Below, one piece after another: positions 1 to 8,345 of a stretch of 64,000 nt of DNA; the first letter of the stretch is position 1, and each line of letters begins with the position of its first letter. The DNA is from Streptomyces sp. XY006. GTDB taxonomy: Bacteria > Actinomycetota > Actinomycetes > Streptomycetales > Streptomycetaceae. Where the stretch lies: NCBI RefSeq assembly GCF_002237655.1, contig NZ_NOKT01000019.1, forward strand, positions 100,003-164,002. The letters are read 5' to 3'. The position numbers and the translations under genes are program-made. Below the pieces are notes generated by a model. It was given only the letters and a program-made list of their open reading frames with translations. It searched no databases and was not told where the DNA came from.

Positions 1-18
1 GTGCCCGCCGAGCCGTGT

Positions 19-48
19 CCCCTGGTCCGCACCCGAACGGACCAGGGG
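19..48. terminator. Hairpin terminator of a gene off the left edge
   Basis: Arms CCCCTGGTCCG (19-29) and CGGACCAGGGG (38-48) form a perfect 11-bp stem with an 8-nt loop, followed by CTTTCGG. It sits at the left edge with no other gene beside it, so it most likely ends a gene outside the window. Confidence 0.7.
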
Positions 49-86
49 CTTTCGGCATCCGAACACCCGTCCTTTAGTGTCGGGTT

Positions 87-106
87 GTCCGTCTTTGTCG
101 ACGGAC
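87..106. promoter_or_regulatory. Inverted repeat upstream of the first gene
   Basis: GTCCGTC (87-93) and GACGGAC (100-106) are perfect 7-bp arms around a 6-nt spacer, about 50 bp before the chosen start of the next gene. It could be an operator or a 5'-UTR hairpin. No regulator is indicated by the sequence. Confidence 0.35.
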
Positions 107-153
107 CTGTAACAGCGGTTCAAGAGCGCCCCGGACACGGGAAATTGCGGGTC

Positions 154-1197
154 ATGACCCAGAACACGCCGCTCTCCCCCCGCCCGCTGCACGACCTGAC
201 CGGTGGCGGCCGGCCCCGCGTCATGACGACCGCCCAGCTCCGTTCGCACGGAGTCTCCCCGGCCGAGACGAACGCGCAGTGCCGCCCGGGCGGCCCCTGG
301 CAGCAGCTCCTGCCGGGCGTGGTCCTGCTCCACCCGGGCCCGCCGACCAGCGAGGAGCGGCTGCACGCGGTGCTGATGTACGCGGCACGGGAGCGCGGCA
401 CCGGGGTTCCGGCCCAGCCCGGCGCGAGCACGGCACACGCCCCCGCCTACCCGGAGGTGATGATCACGGGGCTGGCCGCCCTCACCCTGCACGGCTTCTC
501 CTCCACGCCCCCGCTGCCGTCCCTGGACGCCTTCGACGTCCTGGTCCCGCGCATGCGGCGGCTGCGCTCCACGGGCTGCGCGCGGATCGTCCGCACCTCC
601 GCGCTGCCCGCCCCGGAGCAGGTCACGGGCGTCCCGGTGGCCCCGGTGGCCCGGGCGCTGGCGGACGCCGTCGCCGGCCTGGCGGACGCGGGCGTGGTGC
701 GCCGGCTGATGACGGAGGCGGTGCGCGGCGGCCACTGCGACCCGGCCTCGGTGGTGCGCGAGCTGAACCAGGCGCGGCTGCTGAGCCGCCCGCACGTGGT
801 GGACGCGGTGGACTCGCTGCTGGCCGAGGGCCGCGCCATCGCCGAGGACCGCCTGTACCGGATGGTGCGCGAGCACGGCCTGCCCGACCCGGTCTGGAAC
901 GTGGACCTGCGCCTGCCCGGCGGCCCCTATCTGGGCGGCCTCGACGCCTACTGGCCCGACCAGGCGGTGGCGGTCGAACTGGACACCCGGGCGCCCCGGC
1001 AGCACGACGACGCCCTGTGGTCCGAGTACGCCCGCAAGCGCGAGCACCTGGAGCGGCTCGGGATCACGGTCGTCCACATCACGCCGAGGAAGCTGCGCGA
1101 CAGTCCGGAGCAGCAGGCGACGGTGGTGCGCACGGCGCTGATGGCGTCGGCCGACCGTGAACCGGCCGCGTATGTCGTGGTCCTGCCCCGTCAGTGA
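154..1197 (+). CDS. Conserved protein with a Vsr/DUF559-like nuclease C-terminus
   Basis: A 347-residue cytoplasmic protein. The N-terminal part reads like the winged-helix and AbiEi-type half seen in many actinobacterial hypothetical proteins: a short helical start, then a GVxLLHPGPPT stretch. The C-terminal part has the layout of Vsr/DUF559 restriction-endonuclease folds: an Asp in GGLDAYWPDQ, then AVAVELDTR, then a basic helix (YARKREHLERLG) and a final strand ITVVHIT. The frame is open upstream, but ATG 154 is chosen because the region before it looks like a leader with an inverted repeat. I recognise the architecture from other Streptomyces genomes but know of no proven function. A nuclease activity is inference only. 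It is transcribed alone and ends at a strong hairpin. Confidence 0.7.
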   Translation: MTQNTPLSPRPLHDLTGGGRPRVMTTAQLRSHGVSPAETNAQCRPGGPWQQLLPGVVLLHPGPPTSEERLHAVLMYAARERGTGVPAQPGASTAHAPAYPEVMITGLAALTLHGFSSTPPLPSLDAFDVLVPRMRRLRSTGCARIVRTSALPAPEQVTGVPVAPVARALADAVAGLADAGVVRRLMTEAVRGGHCDPASVVRELNQARLLSRPHVVDAVDSLLAEGRAIAEDRLYRMVREHGLPDPVWNVDLRLPGGPYLGGLDAYWPDQAVAVELDTRAPRQHDDALWSEYARKREHLERLGITVVHITPRKLRDSPEQQATVVRTALMASADREPAAYVVVLPRQ

Positions 1198-1223
1198 CGG
1201 ACGCGTGCGGGACCAGGAGGGGA

Positions 1224-1261
1224 GAGGAGGGGCCGCCGGAACGCACCGGCGGCCCCTCCTC
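1224..1261. terminator. Convergent hairpin terminator
   Basis: A 16-bp perfect GC stem (1224-1239 with 1246-1261, loop AACGCA) lies between two converging genes and probably serves both. Confidence 0.8.
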
Positions 1262-1311
1262 GTGTCCGCGCGCCGCTCGTGGTGTCCGGGCGCCGCCCTT
1301 GATGCCGGGTG

Positions 1312-3069
1312 TCAGCCCTTCTTCAGGACCAGTTCGGTGTTGCGGTCCTTCGCGTTGCCGCCGAGGGTCGTGCTCGCTCCCGGGGCGTTGAGGGACAGTT
1401 CGCGGTAGAGCGACGCGAGGCCGGTCTGGGAGAGGTCGGAGAAGTCCGTGCGGTGCGGGGCCGAGGACTCCACCAGCGTGGTGAACAGGGAGATCGTGCC
1501 GTCCTTGTTGTCGGCCAGTTCGACGACCCGGGCGAGCTGCGGGAAGTCGACGTGGGAGGCGGTGGAGATCTCCCAGAAGGAACGGCCGTCGGGCGCGGAG
1601 TGCGGGGTGATGACGTTCTTGTGGATGTGGCCGTTCACCCAGGCCAGCACGTTGCGGTGGCTGCCGAGCAGGGCCAGCACCTCCTGGCCGGTGCGGCGCC
1701 GCTCGTGCGGGCGGGCCGGGTCGGGCCGGGTGTTCGTCATCGTCCCGCTCGTGTGGTGGCTGAAGATCACCGCGTAGGAGTCCTTGTTCTCCCGCAGTGT
1801 CCGGTCGAGCCACCTGAGCTGGGCCGAGCCGATGGAGCCCTCGTAGTGGCCGCCCGCGTCGGTGGTGTCCAGGCTGATGCCGATGACGTCGTCGGAGATG
1901 CGGAAGGCGTAGTACTGGGTGCCCGCGTCCAGGTTCGCCGAGGAGTAGCCGTGGCCGGCCGGGCCGACGCCCCGGAAGGCCGGGTCCAGGTGCGCCTTGA
2001 GGTACTCGGCGGTCGTGAAGGGGGCGCGGCGCTCGTCCGGGGTGACCGGACGCATGGCGCGGGCGTGGGACTTCAGGAAGTCGTGGTAGCGCACGCCCTG
2101 GGGGTCCCGGGCCTTCTTGATGAGCGTCTGGAGCTGCTTCGCCTGCGCGGCCGGCACATCCATCAGCTTCCGGCCGCCGACGGCCAGGTCCGTGAGGTAG
2201 GAGTCGCGGTGCGAGGCGTAGCAGCCCATGGGCAGGGAGTCGTGGTTGCCGACCGTCGAGTACCAGGGCAGGTTCAGGCCCGGGCTCTGCACCTCGCGGA
2301 CGGCGGCCTTCAGGAAGCCGTCGAGGCGGGGGAAGCCGGCCTGCTTGTCGGCGTCGCGGAGGGCGGCGTCCGGCTGCCAGTACAGCTTCAGGCCGCTGTT
2401 CTGGACGCCTTCGTAGCGGCGCGGGTCGCCGGTGTTGGGCGTGATGCGCCCGCCGCTCATGACCTTCAGGAACCACTCCAGCTCGGACTTGGCGTTGTTG
2501 TCCGTGTTGTCGCCGGTGGTCATCGCGAAGTGCAGGGGGGCGCCGGTGACGGGGGCGCCGCGCAGCGCGTTGATCCGCTCCACCAGGGCGATCGCGCCCT
2601 GCACGGTCAGCGCCTCGTGCGGCCGCCAGGCGTGCACGTCGGCCGAGCGCAGGTACTCCAGGCGCAGCGGGTGCTGGGCGTCGATGATGTGCAGGTCGGT
2701 GAGCTGCACGAACGCGGCGAGCGCGGTACGGCGGCCGGCGCGGCCGGACTTGGGCGCGGCCAGCTCGGAGCGCACGACCCGCTGCCAGCCGGGCCCTTCG
2801 CCCAGGCGCCGGTATCCGGATCCGGCGCGCGGGGTGGCGACGGAGGCCACCGTCGTGCCCTTGGTGTAGGGGGCCAGGGGTGCGGCCGGAGCCTGGCGCG
2901 AGGAGGCGGCGACGGCCTCGGTGGCCTCCCCGGCGGTGGCGGCCTGACTGTCGCTGGGCCGCAGGGCGTAGCCGACGCCCCCGGAGAGGGCGACCGCTCC
3001 GGTGGCGGCGAGGACGGAACGACGGTGGATGCCCTGGCCGGAGCCGGCGACTGAGCGTGTGCGCGACAT
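1312..3069 (-). CDS. Tat-exported metallophosphoesterase, PPA1498/TIGR03767 type
   Basis: A 585-residue exported phosphoesterase. The N-terminus carries a twin-arginine signal (HRRSVLAATGAVALSGG, about residues 15-31). The mature part shows the calcineurin-like metal-binding blocks in order: QLTDLHIIDAQ, TTGDNTDN, TVGNHD, IFSHHTSG and WVNGHIHKN. This is the full set needed for a binuclear metal centre, and the overall sequence fits the family known as PPA1498. It probably releases phosphate from organic phosphate esters outside the membrane; the substrate is unknown. The ATG at 3069 follows GGGGAGAGA at good spacing. A PHO-box-like pair of direct repeats lies about 90 bp upstream, so PhoP-dependent induction under phosphate starvation is likely. 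It is a single-gene unit. Confidence 0.88.
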   Translation of the reverse strand: MSRTRSVAGSGQGIHRRSVLAATGAVALSGGVGYALRPSDSQAATAGEATEAVAASSRQAPAAPLAPYTKGTTVASVATPRAGSGYRRLGEGPGWQRVVRSELAAPKSGRAGRRTALAAFVQLTDLHIIDAQHPLRLEYLRSADVHAWRPHEALTVQGAIALVERINALRGAPVTGAPLHFAMTTGDNTDNNAKSELEWFLKVMSGGRITPNTGDPRRYEGVQNSGLKLYWQPDAALRDADKQAGFPRLDGFLKAAVREVQSPGLNLPWYSTVGNHDSLPMGCYASHRDSYLTDLAVGGRKLMDVPAAQAKQLQTLIKKARDPQGVRYHDFLKSHARAMRPVTPDERRAPFTTAEYLKAHLDPAFRGVGPAGHGYSSANLDAGTQYYAFRISDDVIGISLDTTDAGGHYEGSIGSAQLRWLDRTLRENKDSYAVIFSHHTSGTMTNTRPDPARPHERRRTGQEVLALLGSHRNVLAWVNGHIHKNVITPHSAPDGRSFWEISTASHVDFPQLARVVELADNKDGTISLFTTLVESSAPHRTDFSDLSQTGLASLYRELSLNAPGASTTLGGNAKDRNTELVLKKG

Positions 3070-3157
3070 GCGCTTCTCTCCCCGAGTGCGAACGCGTCGG
3101 CAGTGGTCGCGGGACGTTCACGACTCGAACACCCCGCTCGTACTGGATCGTTGGCAC

Positions 3158-3179
3158 CGGGAATGACCTGCGTGTGAAC
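3158..3179 (-). promoter_or_regulatory. PHO-box-like direct repeats (PhoP site)
   Basis: Reading the minus strand, GTTCACACGCA (3179-3169) is followed directly by GGTCATTCCCG (3168-3158). Both fit the 11-nt Streptomyces PHO-box unit G(G/T)TCAYYYRCG with few mismatches, at exactly 11-nt spacing. A weaker third unit (GTGCCAACGAT) follows. The site precedes an exported phosphoesterase, the expected kind of PhoP target. Confidence 0.65.
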
Positions 3180-3301
3180 AAGGCGGCAACGCGCAGCGCC
3201 GATCACCGTACGTGGATCTTGGACTACCGAGCGCGTCGCCGGCCGCTCCGGGAACGGCCCGGAGCCGGTCACGCGGCGTTCATCTACCGGGGTACTCCAC
3301 C

Positions 3302-3490
3302 TAGGGCCTGTCGTATGGATCACGACGCAGACGCGGGGCCTGGCACGCACATCTGCCGCGTTGTCGTCACTCGCCGATGCTCCGCATCGACTCCCTCCTC
3401 CGCCTTGCAGCTGCACGCACCAGGCCCCGCTCACCGGCGTTCGACAGGTGCTGCCGATGCCCTGCGCCATGATCCAAACGACAGGCCCTA
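3302..3490. mobile_element. MITE with 20-bp terminal inverted repeats
   Basis: The ends read AGGGCCTGTCGTATGGATCA (left) and, on the other strand, AGGGCCTGTCGTTTGGATCA (right), matching at 19 of 20 bases, with TA/CTA at the outer edges. An inner inverted pair GCGGGGCCTGG / CCAGGCCCCGC lies inside. The element is 189 bp with no coding capacity, so it is a miniature non-autonomous transposable element mobilised in trans. I recall very similar intergenic copies in other Streptomyces. Its right edge supplies the in-frame TAG that ends the neighbouring Nudix reading frame. Confidence 0.85.
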
Positions 3491-3986
3491 CTCCAGGGCG
3501 CCGGCCGCCCTGCCGGTCACCGGACGCTCCCGCCACAGGCGCAGGGCGGTGTCGACCAGCGAGACCCGGGTCAGGCCGGGCACCGCGTCCAGGTCCTGCC
3601 AGGCGGCGAGGTCGGTGGAGCCGTTCACCTCGATGGGGGCACCTCCCTGCTCGAGCGAAGCCGAGAGCTCGGGGGAGCAGTTCGCCGCCGGTGACGCGGC
3701 CCTCGTAGACGAGCCGGACGGCGTGGTGGTCGACCGTGCGCCCGAAGCCGTCGCGGAAGACGCGGCGGGAGGAGTCCACACCGAGCAGACCGGTCACCTC
3801 GATCCGGTAGCCGGTCTCCTCCTCGACCTCGCGCCGGACGGTGTCGTAGGGATCCTCTCCGTGTTCCATGCCGCCGCCGGGCACGACCCACTCGGGGGTG
3901 CCGTCGAAGGCGGGCGAGCGGGCGAGCAGGATCTGTCCGTCGCGGACGCATATGGCGTAGGCCGCCACCCTCAACTTCTGTCGCAC
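3488..3986 (-). pseudogene. Nudix hydrolase, frame-shifted by a 43-bp repeat
   Basis: From ATG 3986 the first 103 codons encode a normal Nudix domain. The complete Nudix box is at residues 38-60 (GGMEHGE..RREVEEETGY), so hydrolysis of a nucleoside-diphosphate-X substrate was the original role. After GGEL the frame runs into an interspersed repeat (3634-3676) and continues out of register. The natural C-terminus (EVNGSTDLAAWQDL...) lies in another frame. Removing exactly the 43 bp restores GGELLEVNGSTDLAAW. The restored protein would be about 150 residues and stop at a TAG belonging to the MITE edge, so the 3' end is also altered. In the unrepaired frame there is no stop for more than a kilobase. 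It may still make a protein with an intact Nudix core and an aberrant tail, but I treat it as a pseudogene. Confidence 0.8.
3634..3676. repeat. 43-bp Streptomyces interspersed repeat inside the Nudix gene
   Basis: The plus strand begins TGGGGGCACCTCCC and ends GAGAGCTCGGGGGA. The core contains GCGAAGC, a very stable DNA mini-hairpin, between CTCG and CGAG arms. I recall near-identical copies scattered between genes in many Streptomyces chromosomes. Here it lies inside a coding region and its length (43, remainder 1 on division by 3) accounts for the frameshift. Confidence 0.8.
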
Positions 3987-4207
3987 TCCGGGACGTTAAC
4001 CGATTTCGCCGCCTTCGGGACTGATACCCGCAAAACGCACCGGGGGTTTTCCCCATACATCCATTTCGTTTCGGTCAACCCTCCCCAAACAACATCCCCT
4101 TGCGTAAGGCTGTGCGATCGTCCGGGCCTGCCGTTCCGGACCGTGACGACCAGGTGCCGATCGGCCCCGGTCGTTCCCGCTCGTTCCTTTACCACCAAGG
4201 GATGCCG

Positions 4208-7200
4208 ATGAGCCTCACCCCCCAGCGTGACCCGATATCGGGCCGGAGACGCGTGGCACGCATCGCCGTGGCCGCCGGACTCGTCGCCGCGCTCTCCGCG
4301 GCCGGGCCGGTGCCCATGGTCCTCGCCGCGGACGGTCCCGGTGCCGCCGCCCCGGCCGACCCGGACGTCAAGTCCGCGCACGACAAGCTCGGTTCGGACG
4401 ACGCGGACCTGCTCGCCGAGGCCAAGGCCGACGGCGACAAGACCGTCACGATGATGATCGCCACCGCGCCCGGGCAGACCGAGCAGGTATCCGGGCAGCT
4501 GGACGCGGTCAAGGGCGGCACGGTGGGCCGGGCCGACGACAAGCTGGGCTACGTCCGCGCCACCGTCCCGACCTCCCGGGCCGACGCGGCCATCGCGGCC
4601 GCCGCCAAGCTCTCCTCCGTGCACGGCATCGACCTGCGCGAGGAGATCCCGCTGGACGACCCGACGCCGAGCGCGGACGCCGCCAAGGGCGCCCGGGCCA
4701 CGGGCACGTACCCGGCGCCGGGCAGGAAGACCCCGGCCGAGAACCCGTACAACCCGTCCTTCGAGACGGGCGCGGTCGACTTCGTCGAGGACCACCCCAA
4801 GGCGGACGGCCGCGGCGTCACCATCGGCATCCTGGACTCCGGCGTCGACCTCGGCCACCCGGCGCTGCAGAAGACCACCACCGGCGAGCGCAAGATCGTC
4901 GACTGGGTGACGGCGACGGACCCGGTCGTCGACAACGACAACACCTGGCGCCGGATGGACACCTCCGTCGCGGGCCCCACGTTCACGCACGACGGCACGG
5001 CCTGGACGGCACCGGCCGGCTCCTACCGCGTCAGCACCTTCAAGGAGTCGTACACCACCGGCGGTGACGCGGCCGGTGACGCCAACCGCGACGGCGACAC
5101 CACCGACGACTGGGGCGTGCTGTACGACCCGGCCGCCGGCACGGTCCGCGTCGACCTCAACGACAACCACGACTTCACCGACGACACCGCGATGAAGCCG
5201 TACAAGGACGGCTTCCAGGTCGGGTACTTCGGCACCGACGACCCGAAGACGGACGTCGCCGAGCGCCAGCCGTTCGTCGTCGAGATCCGCAAGGACGTCG
5301 TCCACAACGCGGCCGGCGCCAAGTCCGACTACGTCAACATCGGCGTCATCGAGTCCGAGCACGGCACGCACGTCGCCGGCATCACCGCGGCCAACGGCCT
5401 GTTCGGCGGGAAGATGAACGGTGCGGCGCCCGGCGCCAAGCTGGTCTCCTCGCGCGCCTGCACCTGGTCGGGCGGCTGCACCAACGTGGCGCTGACCGAG
5501 GGCATGATCGACCTCGTCACCAAGCGCGGTGTCGACATCATCAACATGTCGATCGGCGGCCTGCCGGCGCTGAACGACGGCAACAACGCGCGCGCCGAGC
5601 TGTACACCCGGCTCATCGACACCTACGGCGTCCAGCTGGTGATCTCCGCGGGCAACTCCGGCCCCGGCGCCAACACCATCGGCGACCCGGCCCTGGCCGA
5701 CAAGGTCATCTCGGTCGGCGCGTCCGTCTCCAGGGAGACCTGGGCCGCCAACTACGGCTCGGTCGTGGAGAAGAAGTACGCGATGATGCCGTTCTCCTCG
5801 CGCGGCCCGCGTGAGGACGGCGGCTTCACCCCGACCCTGGTCGCCCCGGGCGCCGCGATCAACACCATCCAGACCTGGCTGCCGGGTGCCCCGGTCGCCG
5901 AGGCGGGCTACTCCCTGCCGGCCGGTTACGGCATGCTGCAGGGCACCTCGATGGCCTCCCCGCAGGCCGCCGGTGCCGCCGCGCTGCTGCTGTCGGCCGC
6001 GCAGCAGAAGAAGATCGACCTCACCCCGGCGACCCTGCGCACGGCCCTCACCTCCACCGCCGACCACATCAAGGGTGTGCAGGCGTACGAGGAGGGCGCG
6101 GGCCTGATGAACATCCCGGACGCCTGGGACGCCATCCGTGACGGCGCCACCTCCCACGCGTACACGGTCAAGGCCCCGGTCGACACCGCGATCGACCAGT
6201 TCCTGAAGACCCCGGGCTCCGGCACGGGCCTGTACGACCGCGAGGGCGGTCTGAAGGCCGGCCAGAAGAAGACCTACGAGGTCACCATCACCCGTACGTC
6301 CGGCGCCGACAAGGCGATCCGGCACGAGCTGCACTTCGAGAACAACGCGGGCGGCACGTTCCGGATCGTCGGCTCCGACGAGGTGAAGCTGCCGCTGAAC
6401 CAGCCGGTGACCGTCAAGGTCCAGGCCGCGCCGAAGTCCGCGGGCATCAAGAGCGCGATCCTGGAGGTCGACGACCCGCGCACCGAGGGCATCGACAAGC
6501 AGGTCCTGCACACGGTGGTCGTCTCCGAGCCGCTGAAGTACGCCTTCTCCGCGGCGGGTTCGGTGCAGCGCAACAGCTCGCAGCACTACTTCGTCACGGT
6601 CCCCGAGGGCGCCAAGTCCCTGGAGGTGGCGCTGAGCGGTCTGCAGGACAAGAGCCAGACCCGCTTCATCTCCATCCACCCGTACGGCACCCCCGCCGAC
6701 CCGACGTCGACGATCAACTGCTACCCGAACTACCCGAACCCGGCGAACACCTGCCGTCCGGACGTGCGGTCCTACGCCGACCCGCAGCCCGGTGTCTGGG
6801 AGATCGAGGTCGAGTCGCGCCGTACGTCGCCGCTGCTGGACAACCCGTACAAGCTGGACGTCTCCGTCCTCGGCGCGGCCTTCGAGCCGGAGACCGTGAC
6901 CGTGCCCGAGGCGAAGGTCGGCACCCCGGCCACCGCCTCCTGGAAGGTGACGAACGGCTTCGCGGCGATCGACGGCAAGCTGGCCGGCGGCCCGCTGGGC
7001 TCCGCCAAGACGGCCCGCCCGTCGATCAAGCAGGGTGAGACGCAGACCACCAAGGTCGAGGTGCCCGCGGGCGCCAAGTCGCTGGACGTCGTCATCGGCA
7101 ACGTCTCGGACGCCGCCGCCGACCTGGACCTCGCGGTCTACGACGCGGCCGGCAAGCAGGTCGGCAGCTCCGCCGACGGCGACTCGGAGGAGTCGGTCTC

Positions 7201-7498
7201 GGTGCCCTCCCCGGCCGCCGGCACCTACACGATCCAGGTCGTCGGCTACGGCGTGCCCGCCGGCACCACCGCCTACGACTACCGGGACGTGTTCTTCTCC
7301 GCCTCCCTCGGCAGCGTGAGCGTCGACGGTGCCGCGGTGAAGCTCGGCACGGGCGACTCGGCGACGGTCTCCGGCAGCGTCACCGCCGCGGCGGCCGCTC
7401 CCGAGGGCCGTGAGTTCTTCGGCCGGGTCCAGCTGGTCACCGCCCGCGGCACTGTCGCGGGTCTGGGCAGCGTGAAGATCGAGAAGGTCGTGCCGTAA
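4208..7498 (+). CDS. Secreted subtilisin-like (S8) serine protease
   Basis: A 1096-residue secreted peptidase. The signal peptide has a basic start (SGRRRVAR), a hydrophobic core and a likely cut near VLAADG at residue 39. The catalytic triad is Asp in GILDSGVDLGHP (about 208), His in SEHGTHVAG (about 383) and Ser in GTSMASPQAAG (about 579). An insert of about 170 residues separates Asp and His and includes Asp-rich DANRDGDTTDDWG-type stretches that may bind calcium. The region after the protease domain is beta-rich, with what look like pre-peptidase C-terminal or fibronectin-like modules. ATG 4208 is chosen over ATG 4202 because AAGGG (4197-4201) is correctly spaced only for 4208. It probably degrades extracellular protein. 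Transcribed alone, ending at a perfect hairpin. Confidence 0.92.
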   Translation: MSLTPQRDPISGRRRVARIAVAAGLVAALSAAGPVPMVLAADGPGAAAPADPDVKSAHDKLGSDDADLLAEAKADGDKTVTMMIATAPGQTEQVSGQLDAVKGGTVGRADDKLGYVRATVPTSRADAAIAAAAKLSSVHGIDLREEIPLDDPTPSADAAKGARATGTYPAPGRKTPAENPYNPSFETGAVDFVEDHPKADGRGVTIGILDSGVDLGHPALQKTTTGERKIVDWVTATDPVVDNDNTWRRMDTSVAGPTFTHDGTAWTAPAGSYRVSTFKESYTTGGDAAGDANRDGDTTDDWGVLYDPAAGTVRVDLNDNHDFTDDTAMKPYKDGFQVGYFGTDDPKTDVAERQPFVVEIRKDVVHNAAGAKSDYVNIGVIESEHGTHVAGITAANGLFGGKMNGAAPGAKLVSSRACTWSGGCTNVALTEGMIDLVTKRGVDIINMSIGGLPALNDGNNARAELYTRLIDTYGVQLVISAGNSGPGANTIGDPALADKVISVGASVSRETWAANYGSVVEKKYAMMPFSSRGPREDGGFTPTLVAPGAAINTIQTWLPGAPVAEAGYSLPAGYGMLQGTSMASPQAAGAAALLLSAAQQKKIDLTPATLRTALTSTADHIKGVQAYEEGAGLMNIPDAWDAIRDGATSHAYTVKAPVDTAIDQFLKTPGSGTGLYDREGGLKAGQKKTYEVTITRTSGADKAIRHELHFENNAGGTFRIVGSDEVKLPLNQPVTVKVQAAPKSAGIKSAILEVDDPRTEGIDKQVLHTVVVSEPLKYAFSAAGSVQRNSSQHYFVTVPEGAKSLEVALSGLQDKSQTRFISIHPYGTPADPTSTINCYPNYPNPANTCRPDVRSYADPQPGVWEIEVESRRTSPLLDNPYKLDVSVLGAAFEPETVTVPEAKVGTPATASWKVTNGFAAIDGKLAGGPLGSAKTARPSIKQGETQTTKVEVPAGAKSLDVVIGNVSDAAADLDLAVYDAAGKQVGSSADGDSEESVSVPSPAAGTYTIQVVGYGVPAGTTAYDYRDVFFSASLGSVSVDGAAVKLGTGDSATVSGSVTAAAAAPEGREFFGRVQLVTARGTVAGLGSVKIEKVVP

Positions 7499-7516
7499 CA
7501 CCCGGGACGACGTAGG

Positions 7517-7548
7517 AGGGGCGGGTGTCCGGCCGGACACCCGCCCCT
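7517..7548. terminator. Convergent hairpin terminator
   Basis: A perfect palindrome, AGGGGCGGGTGTCC paired with GGACACCCGCCCCT, followed by TTCTCG on the plus strand. It lies between the converging protease gene and the sigma-factor operon. Confidence 0.85.
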
Positions 7549-7561
7549 TTCTCGTGCCCCC

Positions 7562-8344
7562 TCACCCCTCGCCGCAGCCGGTGCGGTCCGGCTCCCGCAG
7601 CGCGGGCGTGATCCAGGCCCGCTCGCGCGCGATCTGCGCCTCCCCGCGGGCCCACAGGTCCGGGGTGGCCGCGCCGGGCCGGATGCCGACCAGCAGGTGG
7701 TCGCCCTCGGCGGGCCGGGGCCAGGAGCCCTCCGTCAGGGTGAAGGTGATCTCGTCCTCGCCCCGGGCGGGCTTGTAGAAGCGGGTCACGTCGAGGGTGA
7801 CGCGGTCCTCGTCGCCCCCCGGCAGGGGCGTCACGGAGTGAACCGTGCCCTCGACGACCAGTTCGGCGCAGGCCAGGTAGGCCGGGCCGCGCGGGGAGGC
7901 GGCCTTGTCCGCCGCGCTCCCGCTCTCGCCGCTCGCCGCCGAGGTGTCGGCGGAGCTCCCCTCGTGCGAGGCGAGCCAGCCGAGGCCCACCGTCGCGGAG
8001 CCGATGGCGGCCGCGACGGCCATGCCGAGGGCCGCGGCCTTGATCCCGGGATGCCAGGACCACCTCCCGGACCCTCCCGCCGGCCGTGGCCTGCGCCGGG
8101 ACCGCAGCCGCCGTCGCCGCCGGGCGGCACCCGGCGCCCCGGACGGACGCACCGCCTGCTCGGGGCCGGCGAGCGCGTCCCCGATGAGGGCCAGCTGCTC
8201 GCGCAGCAGGGCCACGTCCGCACGGGCCGCGTCGTGCTCCGCCCGGGCGCCGGCCCCGGCGTCCCGCGGCAGCGGCTCGCCGGTGAGGGCGGCCATCAGC
8301 GGGTCCCTGTCCGCACCGCCCGCCTCGCTGTCGTACCCGGACAC
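7562..8344 (-). CDS. Single-pass membrane protein paired with an ECF sigma factor
   Basis: A 260-residue protein. It has an acidic N-terminal cytosolic part, an Arg-rich stretch, one transmembrane helix (about residues 105-125, AALGMAVAAAIGSATVGLGWLA) and an outer domain of about 130 residues rich in beta strands. GTG 8344 starts one base after the stop of the sigma factor, so the two are translationally coupled. That arrangement is typical of an anti-sigma factor, but I see no zinc anti-sigma motif (HxxxCxxC), so the role is inferred from position only. The outer domain (ACAELVVEGTVHSV...) has no family I recognise. Confidence 0.7.
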   Translation of the reverse strand: MSGYDSEAGGADRDPLMAALTGEPLPRDAGAGARAEHDAARADVALLREQLALIGDALAGPEQAVRPSGAPGAARRRRRLRSRRRPRPAGGSGRWSWHPGIKAAALGMAVAAAIGSATVGLGWLASHEGSSADTSAASGESGSAADKAASPRGPAYLACAELVVEGTVHSVTPLPGGDEDRVTLDVTRFYKPARGEDEITFTLTEGSWPRPAEGDHLLVGIRPGAATPDLWARGEAQIARERAWITPALREPDRTGCGEG

Positions 8345-8345
8345 C

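Noticed and set aside
2607..3487. Continuation of the Nudix frame through the opposite strand of the phosphoesterase gene
   Set aside because: Only absence of stops in very GC-rich DNA; the reading is antisense to a well-supported gene and follows a frameshift.
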